In this document: piece after piece, positions 1 through 5,142 of the stretch
Numbering within the stretch: position 1 is the stretch's first letter
Layout of the letters: each line of letters begins with the position of its first letter
Source of the DNA: an uncultured Treponema sp.
GTDB taxonomy: Bacteria > Spirochaetota > Spirochaetia > Treponematales > Treponemataceae
Assembly (NCBI GenBank): GCA_946538795.1
Contig: CAMNGY010000099.1
Coordinates: 1-6,345, forward strand
Length of the DNA stretch: 6,345 nt
Direction of reading: 5' to 3'
Translations under genes and position numbers: made by a program
The notes under the pieces: generated by a model
Told to the model about the DNA's origin: nothing
Seen by the model: the letters and a program-made list of their open reading frames with translations, nothing else
The model's database searches: none

Positions 1-375
1 CTCGGCGTATACGACCTGCACCAGCTGGTCAATCTTAAGGTTCTTCACCTCCAGCTTGGGGAATTCCGGCGTCTTGGACTCATCAGCCTGGGAAGCTGTC
101 CCGGCATTCTTGTCCTCGGGCTGCTTTCCTTCCGGACGCCTGCCCATCATGGGGAAGTAGAACTCCACGGCCAAGTCAAGGGGAACCGTCACGCTGGAAT
201 CCCCGCTCTTTGTGAACCCGCCTTCCTCAAAAGGATTGATGAGTCCTTCGGCTATGTTCACCACAACCTGGTTTTCCTGCACCTGAACGCCGGTAACTTT
301 TCCGACTTTGTTCTGCGCAAAGAGCGGAATCCCCAAAACGGCCGCAAGCGCAACCACCATAACAACCTTCTTCAT
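1..375 (-). CDS. Secreted protein of unknown function (N-terminal part, cut by window edge)
   Basis: I do not recognise this protein. The reading frame is open for 125 codons from ATG at 375 to the window edge, so only the N-terminus is seen. The start is well supported: AAGGAGG (382-388 on the complement) lies 6 nt upstream of the ATG. Residues 1-20 form a classic Sec signal peptide (MKK, hydrophobic core VVMVVALAAVLGI, then PLFA before Gln-Asn), so the product should be exported to the periplasm or outer envelope. The next stretch, about residues 21-45 (GKVTGVQVQENQVVVNIAEG), looks beta-rich. Residues about 78-103 are rich in Pro, Lys, Glu, Asp and Gly and look like a disordered linker (GRRPEGKQPEDK and onward). 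A second ordered, hydrophobic patch then begins (LEVKNLKIDQLVQVVYAE). It follows the pbpC terminator and has its own promoter candidate, so it is probably a separate transcription unit. No enzyme motif is visible. Secretion is a confident call; function is not assignable. Confidence 0.8.
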   Translation of the reverse strand, partial: MKKVVMVVALAAVLGIPLFAQNKVGKVTGVQVQENQVVVNIAEGLINPFEEGGFTKSGDSSVTVPLDLAVEFYFPMMGRRPEGKQPEDKNAGTASQADESKTPEFPKLEVKNLKIDQLVQVVYAE

Positions 376-386
376 ATAATGCCTCC

Positions 387-438
387 TTATTGGCTTTTGT
401 TTCGTTTCGCCCGTGTCTCCCGGTCGATGAGCCAATAA
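387..438 (-). repeat. 9-bp perfect inverted repeat in the leader of the secreted-protein gene
   Basis: TTATTGGCT at 387-395 is the exact reverse complement of AGCCAATAA at 430-438, with 34 nt between the arms. The proximal arm ends inside the AAGGAGG ribosome-binding site (382-388). If both arms are transcribed, the stem would abut or partly mask the site. The distal arm, however, overlaps the best -10 candidate (435-440), so transcription from that promoter would leave it out. It may therefore be a DNA site or part of a longer transcript. The pairing is certain; the role is inference. Confidence 0.55.
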
Positions 439-463
439 TACAGCATTGCGTTTGCGAACGCAA
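435..463 (-). promoter_or_regulatory. Candidate sigma70 promoter of the secreted-protein gene
   Basis: On the complement, TTGCGT (458-463) and TATTAT (435-440, 5 of 6 matches to TATAAT) are separated by 17 nt. Transcription would start near 428, giving a leader of about 53 nt before ATG 375. The -35 is poor (only TTG matches) and lies within an 18-nt palindrome (446-463: 7-bp arms TTGCGTT/AACGCAA around TGCG), which could be a repressor or activator site. Confidence 0.5.
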
Positions 464-487
464 AAAACCAGCGTTATATAACGCAGG
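462..487 (-). terminator. Intrinsic terminator after pbpC
   Basis: Read on the complement, about 20 nt after the pbpC stop codon there is a hairpin at 468-487. It consists of CC, a T/T mismatch, then GCGTT-ATAT-AACGC, closed by GG, and is followed directly by six T (462-467). Spacing after the gene and the U-tract fit a rho-independent terminator. The stem is shorter and weaker than the one at 5098-5124. The core GCGTTATATAACGC is a perfect 14-bp palindrome. Confidence 0.7.
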
Positions 488-508
488 TTTACGAAGATAA
501 GAAATTTC

Positions 509-2686
509 TTATTTCACCTCAAATTCCGAGACCGTCCTTTCATTCCCGCATGTTACTGACAGCACATGCGTCCCGCGCGAGAGGGGGACATTCCAGGAGA
601 ATACCTGCACGGCGTTTCCTAGCGGAATCCCGTCCAGGCTGAGCGTCGCGGATTTTTCCGTACCGCCGACTGCTGTCACGGTCAGGAACTGCACGGAAGC
701 AGGCAGGGACGCGTCATAAATGAAAAGTGCGCCGTTCCTGGGGTATGTAATCGTAAGCGGTCCCTCCGCATCACCGGTACCATGAGCTGAGTTGCCCAGA
801 AAATTCTTGGAGTCCGCCCAGTGCTGGTATTCGTTCGGATAACGGACCTTTACCCTGCCATTCTCGCTGTAATGCCAGCTGCACGAAGCAAGCTCCTGCC
901 CCTTGCTTACGTACTCTTCTACGACAGACGGGCAGGAAGCAGACGGAAGCAGGCCGGAGAGGGAACAGAGCCTTACTTTACGGTAGGATGCGGGCTGCCG
1001 GAAGGCCAATGCACCACCCGACTGAACAAGCTCATCAAGAAGGCTGCGCACGATGCGGGCCGGAATGCTGCTGCCCGTTTCGCCTATTACGGTCTCGCCC
1101 TCAAAGTTGCCCATCCAGACAGCAACCGTATAAGAGCTGGTCGCCCCAAGGGCTATTATGTTCTGGAACTGGTTTGAAGTCCCCGTCTTGAATATTGAGG
1201 GATAGGGGGTATCGAACACGGAAGCATGTCCGAAACCAAGAGACCTTGCGCTCTCATCCGTAAGTATGTCGCACAGCACGCGGGCGGTGTCGCTTTTGAA
1301 CACACGCTTCCAGCCTGCCCTCACCGCATCCCCGCCGTTGCTCTCCTGACGGTCAGCTTTTATATAGGACAAGGCCATCAGCACGCCGTCGTTGGGGAAC
1401 ACGGAGAAAGCTCTTGCCATCTCTTCCAGGGTCACCTCGCTAGAGCCAAGCGCAAGGGAAAGCCCCGTGCTTTCCTCCGTCCCTTTCAAAGATTCAAAGC
1501 CCAGCGAATCCAGTTTTTCCATATAGCTTTTCAGCCCGATTTCGTGCAGAAGATATACCGCCGGTATGTTCAGGCTGGAAGCAAGCGAAATGCGGAAGCG
1601 GACGGGACCGTTATAACGGTTGTTGAAGTTAAGAGGAACATACACCCCGCTTGAGCCAAAATCCTGCTGTATGTCGGGAAGGACCGATGACGGCGAGAAG
1701 CCTTCCTCCAGTGCGAGCGCGTACAGGAACGGCTTCATGGAGCTGCCCGGCTGGTTCCTGACGACAACACCGTCGATCTGCCCGGAATGCGCGTCATCGT
1801 CAAAGGAGGCGTTTCCCGCCCAGGCAAGGACTTCCCCCGTCCTGTTGTCCAGCACGATTGCGGCACCGTTGTGTATGCGGGACTCCCTGTATTCCTCAAG
1901 CTTTTTCTGTATGAGGAATTCCGCATGGGCTGTAAGGGAAGCGTCAACGGCAAGATTCACATCGGGGGGTATAACCAATTTTTTATCCTTGTACGACGCT
2001 ATGGTATGATTCACGAAGTGCATGCACATCGCAGGATAAGAAAACTTTTTCCCCAGCTGCGAGTCCGCGGGCCTGCGGGGTATCTGAGCCAGCATAAGGC
2101 ACTGCTCGGGGCTGAGCAATGACGGCTCGCAGGAAAAAAAAGACCTGGCCGCGCTGCCCACGCCCTCTATCTGCTGTCCGAAAGGCACCGAGTTAAGGTA
2201 CAGCTCAAGTATCTCATCCTTGGAAAGCTTGGACTCAAGGTAAACCGCAAGCACGGCCTCCTTGGCTTTTACGGCCAGGCTGACCGGGCCTTTCCTGGGC
2301 CAGATTATGCGGGCCAGCTGCATCGTAATCGTCGAGGCTCCGCTCACGACCCTTCCTTCCCTGCCGTTCTGAGCCACCGCCCGGGCCAGCGAGAGCACAT
2401 TCACCCCGAAGTGCTTGCGGAAGCTCCTGTCCTCGGCTTCGATGAATGACTGTATGAGGATTGTCCCCATCTTTTCCAGCGGGTAATACTCGCGCCTGAG
2501 GCCGTCCTCCAGGGGCATTACATACAGGAGATTCCCGTTCCGGTCGTAGAAGCGGCTGGAATACTGCCTGCCGATGAAGGCTGACAGCGTGCGGGACGGA
2601 AGCAGTCGCAGTGTCAGGAAGAATGCCGCAAGGACCAGGATTGCGCAGAGCAGGACAAGGAAAAAGCTTCTGGCTGTCTTACGCAT
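509..2686 (-). CDS. pbpC: Penicillin-binding protein 1C, bifunctional peptidoglycan synthase
   Basis: Class A PBP: it polymerises lipid II into glycan strands and cross-links the stem peptides, anchored in the inner membrane and acting in the periplasm. The product is 725 residues. A single membrane segment spans about 8-29. The glycosyltransferase (GT51) domain shows EDRSFRKHFG (catalytic Glu85), GASTITMQLAR (116-126) and ESKLSKDEILELYLNSVPFG (151-170). The transpeptidase domain has all three motifs: SSMK with nucleophile Ser315, SLN at 371-373 and KTG at 500-502. The cysteine-containing linker CSLSGLLPSASCP (574-586) with a further Cys at 602, and a C-terminal beta domain (about 642-725, BiPBP_C type), identify the 1C subclass. 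I chose ATG 2686 because it immediately precedes the membrane segment and begins 2 nt after the DUF456 stop (TAACCATG). The ATG at 2725 would add 13 residues and overlap that gene. No clear Shine-Dalgarno is seen, so translation is probably coupled to DUF456. In E. coli pbpC sits beside an alpha-2-macroglobulin gene; none is present here. Confidence 0.96.
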   Translation of the reverse strand: MRKTARSFFLVLLCAILVLAAFFLTLRLLPSRTLSAFIGRQYSSRFYDRNGNLLYVMPLEDGLRREYYPLEKMGTILIQSFIEAEDRSFRKHFGVNVLSLARAVAQNGREGRVVSGASTITMQLARIIWPRKGPVSLAVKAKEAVLAVYLESKLSKDEILELYLNSVPFGQQIEGVGSAARSFFSCEPSLLSPEQCLMLAQIPRRPADSQLGKKFSYPAMCMHFVNHTIASYKDKKLVIPPDVNLAVDASLTAHAEFLIQKKLEEYRESRIHNGAAIVLDNRTGEVLAWAGNASFDDDAHSGQIDGVVVRNQPGSSMKPFLYALALEEGFSPSSVLPDIQQDFGSSGVYVPLNFNNRYNGPVRFRISLASSLNIPAVYLLHEIGLKSYMEKLDSLGFESLKGTEESTGLSLALGSSEVTLEEMARAFSVFPNDGVLMALSYIKADRQESNGGDAVRAGWKRVFKSDTARVLCDILTDESARSLGFGHASVFDTPYPSIFKTGTSNQFQNIIALGATSSYTVAVWMGNFEGETVIGETGSSIPARIVRSLLDELVQSGGALAFRQPASYRKVRLCSLSGLLPSASCPSVVEEYVSKGQELASCSWHYSENGRVKVRYPNEYQHWADSKNFLGNSAHGTGDAEGPLTITYPRNGALFIYDASLPASVQFLTVTAVGGTEKSATLSLDGIPLGNAVQVFSWNVPLSRGTHVLSVTCGNERTVSEFEVK

Positions 2687-2688
2687 GG

Positions 2689-3180
2689 TTATACCAGGGA
2701 TTTTATGTAGACAATCAGGATGCAAGCCGCGGCCACAAGCCTGAGTCCCGTTCCCGTGATGAAGCCCAGGAAGGAGTAGCAGGCGGAGCGGAAAGCCCTC
2801 CTGAAATCGCTCGCGTCATGGAGCAGCTCTCCTATGAGGGCACCGATGAAAGGCCCGATGAAGATGAGCACTATCTGCCCAGTCAGGACCCCCGCCAGGA
2901 CCCCCAGCATGCTTCCGGTTCCGGCCGCCTTGCTGCCCCCGGACTTCTTGGTGAAATAAGTCGGAACTACAAAATTGATCACCTCCACCACGGCACAGGC
3001 GGCCGCGGCGACTATAAGGACGGGAACAGTGACAGGATCCTTGGAATGTATGAAATGTCCGGTAAGCAGCCCGCCCCAGCAGAGCGGCAGGCCCGGCAAG
3101 CCCGGTATGACGCAGCCTATGATGCCGACAACAAAAAGGATAATGGCCACAATGATGAGTACGATGTCCAATACGCCCAT
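2689..3180 (-). CDS. DUF456-family small integral membrane protein
   Basis: A 163-residue, very hydrophobic protein matching the DUF456 pattern by eye. It has an N-terminal helix (about 4-26), the hallmark PGLPGLPLCWGGL (26-38), a helix at about 50-72, a short soluble stretch with KKSGGSKAAG (78-87), a Gly-rich hydrophobic region with GPFIGALIGELL (109-120), and a final helix at about 135-159. Family members are inner-membrane proteins of unknown function, and the gene gives no further clue. It is the first gene of a leftward operon with pbpC, whose ATG lies 2 nt after this stop codon, so the two are very probably co-expressed. The start ATG 3180 has no Shine-Dalgarno upstream. Instead a promoter -10 (3187-3192) ends 7 nt before the A of the ATG, suggesting a leaderless mRNA. 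The family call is from remembered sequence pattern and is fairly secure; the biochemical role is unknown. Confidence 0.88.
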   Translation of the reverse strand: MGVLDIVLIIVAIILFVVGIIGCVIPGLPGLPLCWGGLLTGHFIHSKDPVTVPVLIVAAAACAVVEVINFVVPTYFTKKSGGSKAAGTGSMLGVLAGVLTGQIVLIFIGPFIGALIGELLHDASDFRRAFRSACYSFLGFITGTGLRLVAAACILIVYIKSLV

Positions 3181-3186
3181 AGGATG

Positions 3187-3215
3187 AATTTAGCGTATGG
3201 CCGGCCTTTTGGCAA
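3187..3215 (-). promoter_or_regulatory. Promoter of the DUF456-pbpC operon, positioned for a leaderless transcript
   Basis: On the complement, TTGCCA (3210-3215, 5 of 6 matches to TTGACA) and TAAATT (3187-3192, 4 of 6 matches to TATAAT) are separated by exactly 17 nt. The A of the DUF456 start codon is the 7th base after the -10, which is the usual transcription start distance. The -35 lies within an inverted repeat: CCGGC at 3201-3205 and GCCGG at 3216-3220. Confidence 0.55.
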
Positions 3216-3218
3216 GCC

Positions 3219-3266
3219 GGTACCACGCCACTTTAAGGTGCCACGCCACTTTACAGGTGCCACGCC
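3219..3266. repeat. Three imperfect 18-19 bp direct repeats in a divergent promoter region
   Basis: Copies begin at 3219, 3237 and 3256. The first two share GGTRCCACGCCACTTTA (3219-3235 and 3237-3253); the third keeps only GGTGCCACGCC (3256-3266). They lie directly upstream of the DUF456 -35 and 20 bp upstream of the M48 -35. Regular spacing of just under two helical turns between two divergent promoters is typical of tandem regulator-binding sites. The repeats are plain to see; regulator binding is inference. Confidence 0.65.
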
Positions 3267-3286
3267 GAAAGGGAATGACCGCCCAC

Positions 3287-3315
3287 TTGAACCAGCCTGT
3301 AATCTCCACTATAAT
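3287..3315 (+). promoter_or_regulatory. Sigma70 promoter of the M48 metalloprotease genes
   Basis: TTGAAC (3287-3292) and a perfect TATAAT (3310-3315) are separated by 17 nt. Transcription would start near 3322 and give a leader of about 36 nt ending in the strong ribosome-binding site AAGGAGG (3344-3350), 7 nt before ATG 3358. Confidence 0.8.
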
Positions 3316-3357
3316 ACGCTTGTTTCAGGATCAGGGTCAAACAAAGGAGGTTTCACC

Positions 3358-4164
3358 ATGAAAAACATCTTCAAAGTCTTTGCGTTCGTCCTGGCCACGT
3401 TCGCGTTTTCCGCATGTGCCAGTACTACGGCAGGGGGCAGCGTAGGGGCCGACAGGAGCCAGATGATGCTGGTCAGCGAGGCCGCGATGAACCAGCAGGC
3501 GGACTCCCAGTACGCGGAGGTCATTGGGGAAGCAAGGAAGAACAAAACGCTCAACCCTGATTCCGCAACCACGGAACGGGTCAGGACTATAGCCAGGAAC
3601 CTCATTGCCCAGTGCCCGGCCTTCCGCAAGGATGCCCTCAACTGGAACTGGCAGGTGAACGTCATAAAGGAAGACACAGTGAACGCCTGGTGCATGCCCG
3701 GCGGAAAAATCGTCGTCTATACGGGAATAATAGACTCGCTCAAGCTGACCGACGGCGAGCTGGCCGCTATCATGGGGCATGAGATTTCCCACGCGCTCAA
3801 GGAGCACAGCCGCGAGCAGTCAAGCAAGCAGGTGCTCGCGGATTTAGGTGTATCCCTGGTCTCCGAGATTGCGGGCCTGGGCGACCTGGGGTCACTCGCG
3901 CTCGCCCTTGGGGTGCAGTACGGGCTGACCCTGCCGTTCAGCCGCAAGTGCGAGACCGAGGCCGACAACATGGGCACCGAGCTGATGGCGCGGGCGGGCT
4001 ACGACCCCCACGAGGCCGTCAACGTCTGGGTCAAGATGAACAAGCTGGGCGGAAGTTCCGTCCCGCAGATCCTTTCCACCCACCCGTCCAATGACAGCCG
4101 CATAAAGAACCTGACCAGCGTGGCGGAGACCGTTTACCCCCTCTACCAGTCGGCAAGGCGGTAA
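3358..4164 (+). CDS. M48-family zinc metalloprotease, predicted lipoprotein (first of tandem pair)
   Basis: A 268-residue envelope protease of the M48 family (LoiP/BepA/Oma1-like), a group that degrades misfolded or misassembled exported proteins. The start at 3358 is fixed by AAGGAGG 7 nt upstream and a promoter at 3287-3315; the open frame extends further upstream without a start signal. Residues 1-20 are a lipoprotein signal (MKN, hydrophobic core, FSAC), with Cys20 the likely lipidated residue. The -3 position is Phe rather than Leu, so the lipobox is slightly off consensus. The catalytic centre is HEISH (141-145, Glu142 general base), with Glu199 in ETEAD (ExxxD) the third zinc ligand. 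VNAWCMPGGKIVVYTGII (108-125) is the conserved substrate-side strand. THPSND (241-246) carries His242, at the place of the regulatory His in BepA. The length is normal for the LoiP-like group. A close paralogue follows 41 nt downstream, and no terminator lies between them. The substrate is unknown. Confidence 0.95.
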   Translation: MKNIFKVFAFVLATFAFSACASTTAGGSVGADRSQMMLVSEAAMNQQADSQYAEVIGEARKNKTLNPDSATTERVRTIARNLIAQCPAFRKDALNWNWQVNVIKEDTVNAWCMPGGKIVVYTGIIDSLKLTDGELAAIMGHEISHALKEHSREQSSKQVLADLGVSLVSEIAGLGDLGSLALALGVQYGLTLPFSRKCETEADNMGTELMARAGYDPHEAVNVWVKMNKLGGSSVPQILSTHPSNDSRIKNLTSVAETVYPLYQSARR

Positions 4165-4192
4165 GGCAGTTACTTTTGACGGGACTTTTTGT

Positions 4193-4201
4193 TATTATAA
4201 G
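4193..4201 (+). promoter_or_regulatory. Possible internal -10 element immediately before the second M48 gene
   Basis: TATTAT (4193-4198, 5 of 6 matches to TATAAT) overlaps TATAAG (4196-4201) just before ATG 4206. The A of the ATG is the 8th base after TATTAT, close to where transcription would start. No good -35 lies at normal spacing: TTGACG at 4176-4181 is only 11-14 nt away. No Shine-Dalgarno precedes the ATG. This could be a weak promoter giving a leaderless message, or simply AT-rich intergenic sequence. Confidence 0.3.
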
Positions 4202-4205
4202 CGGT

Positions 4206-5072
4206 ATGAAGAGACTACATAAATATACTTTCGTTTTACTTATGGTGGCGGCACTCGCCGCCCCTGTGTCTGCCAAGGGCTTTTTCAGCAAGCTCTTCGG
4301 CAAGTCTAGCACCACGTCCGGCGGGGCTGTCGGGGCTGACCGCGAGCAGTTCATGCTCATTTCGGCAGAAGAGATGGACAAGGCCTCTGCCGAGCAGTAT
4401 GCCCAGGTTCTGAAAGAAGCAGGTGATGCCGGGACGCTGAATACGGACAAGGCCGTATACAACCGCGTCCAGTCCGTTGCCCAGAAGCTGATTGCCCAGA
4501 CCGGCGCTTTCCGCGAGGATGCACTGAAGTGGGACTGGCAGATGAACGTCATAAAGGAAGACACCGTGAATGCCTGGTGTATGCCCGGCGGAAAGATTGT
4601 CGTCTACACGGGAATCATCGACAGCCTGCAGCTGACCGACGGGGAGCTGGCCGCTGTCATGGGGCATGAAATTGCCCACGCCCTCAAGGAGCACAGCCGG
4701 GAGCAGGCGAGCAAACAGGCCCTGCAGAACGCGGGGATATCCGTCGTTTCCCAGGCGGTAGGCTTAGGAGAGCTTGGGCAGACGGCGCTCGTTTACGGAG
4801 GCCAACTGGGCCTCACATTGCCGTTCAGCCGCGAATGCGAGACAGAGGCGGACAACATGGGCACCGAGCTGATGGCACGCGCAGGCTATGACCCGCACGA
4901 CGCGATAAAGGTCTGGGAGAAGATGAACAAGCTGGGCGGCGGATCCGTCCCCCAGATTCTTTCCACCCACCCGTCCAACGACAACCGCATAAAGAACCTG
5001 ACCAGCGTGGCAGAAACCGTCTACCCCCTTTATCAGGCAACACAGAAGCAGACGACCCAGAAAAAAAAGTAG
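4206..5072 (+). CDS. M48-family zinc metalloprotease, predicted secreted/periplasmic (second of tandem pair)
   Basis: A 288-residue paralogue of the preceding protease. It aligns without gaps from residue 34 onward at a constant offset of 13; I count 179 identities in 246 positions (about 73%), highest around the active site. Zinc motifs: HEIAH (154-158, Glu155) and ETEAD with Glu212. His255 sits in THPSND. Unlike its neighbour it has a signal-peptidase-I type leader (MKRLHK, core YTFVLLMVAALAA, PVSA before Lys24) and no lipobox Cys, so it should be soluble in the periplasm or secreted. The C-terminus ends in KQTTQKKK, a basic tail absent from the paralogue, encoded partly by a run of eight A. 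I chose ATG 4206 because it gives a clean signal peptide; an in-frame TTG at 4176 would add ten residues. No Shine-Dalgarno is visible. It is probably co-transcribed with the first gene from 3287-3315, perhaps with a weak internal promoter, and ends at the terminator at 5098-5124. Confidence 0.94.
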   Translation: MKRLHKYTFVLLMVAALAAPVSAKGFFSKLFGKSSTTSGGAVGADREQFMLISAEEMDKASAEQYAQVLKEAGDAGTLNTDKAVYNRVQSVAQKLIAQTGAFREDALKWDWQMNVIKEDTVNAWCMPGGKIVVYTGIIDSLQLTDGELAAVMGHEIAHALKEHSREQASKQALQNAGISVVSQAVGLGELGQTALVYGGQLGLTLPFSRECETEADNMGTELMARAGYDPHDAIKVWEKMNKLGGGSVPQILSTHPSNDNRIKNLTSVAETVYPLYQATQKQTTQKKK

Positions 5073-5097
5073 GCTGCCGCCTGCCGTCTGTTTGCAC

Positions 5098-5124
5098 GCC
5101 CCGCCCTTGTGGCGGGGCTTTTTT
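5098..5124 (+). terminator. Strong intrinsic terminator after the M48 pair
   Basis: A perfect 8-bp GC stem, GCCCCGCC (5098-5105) and GGCGGGGC (5111-5118), with a 5-nt loop CTTGT, is followed by six T (5119-5124), 25 nt after the stop codon. For the converging flavoprotein gene on the other strand the hairpin is also present, but no U-tract follows it, so it looks one-directional. Confidence 0.93.
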
Positions 5125-5142
5125 CATGCTGACTTTCCTGGC

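Noticed and set aside
375..380. TATAAT on the plus strand
   Set aside because: It falls at the ribosome-binding site and start codon of the leftward gene; no plus-strand gene follows and no -35 is evident.
1226..1654. Open frame of 142 codons on the plus strand inside pbpC
   Set aside because: Antisense to the transpeptidase domain of pbpC, with no ribosome-binding site and no recognisable domain; a composition shadow.
2687..2725. Longer pbpC start at ATG 2725
   Set aside because: It would overlap DUF456 by 37 nt and put 13 unlikely residues (MHPDCLHKIPGIT) before the membrane segment. ATG 2686, 2 nt after the DUF456 stop, fits better.
3199..3220. GGCCGGCC palindrome and CCGGC/GCCGG inverted repeat as a terminator
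   Set aside because: No U-tract follows on either strand, and it sits upstream of the genes on both sides. It may be a regulatory site over the DUF456 -35 but not a terminator.
2816..3226. Open frame of 136 codons on the minus strand in the DUF456 region
   Set aside because: It overlaps DUF456 in another frame, with His/Cys/Gly-rich sequence typical of an out-of-frame shadow. DUF456 shows coherent membrane segments and family motifs.
2611..3357. Upstream extension of the first M48 reading frame (would give a 517-residue protein)
   Set aside because: The extension runs antisense through DUF456 and the start of pbpC, and past a good promoter. The strong AAGGAGG and the signal peptide place the true start at 3358.
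4176..4205. TTG start for the second M48 gene
   Set aside because: It adds MTGLFVIISG before a complete signal peptide and has no convincing ribosome-binding site. ATG 4206 is the natural start.
5061..5068. Run of eight A at the end of the second M48 gene as a programmed slippage site
   Set aside because: It encodes the last lysines just before the stop codon; slippage would alter only the tail, and no stimulatory structure or alternative product is apparent.
5098..5124. Bidirectional terminator for the converging flavoprotein gene
   Set aside because: Read leftward, the hairpin is followed by GTGCAAACAG and not a U-tract, so only rightward termination is supported.
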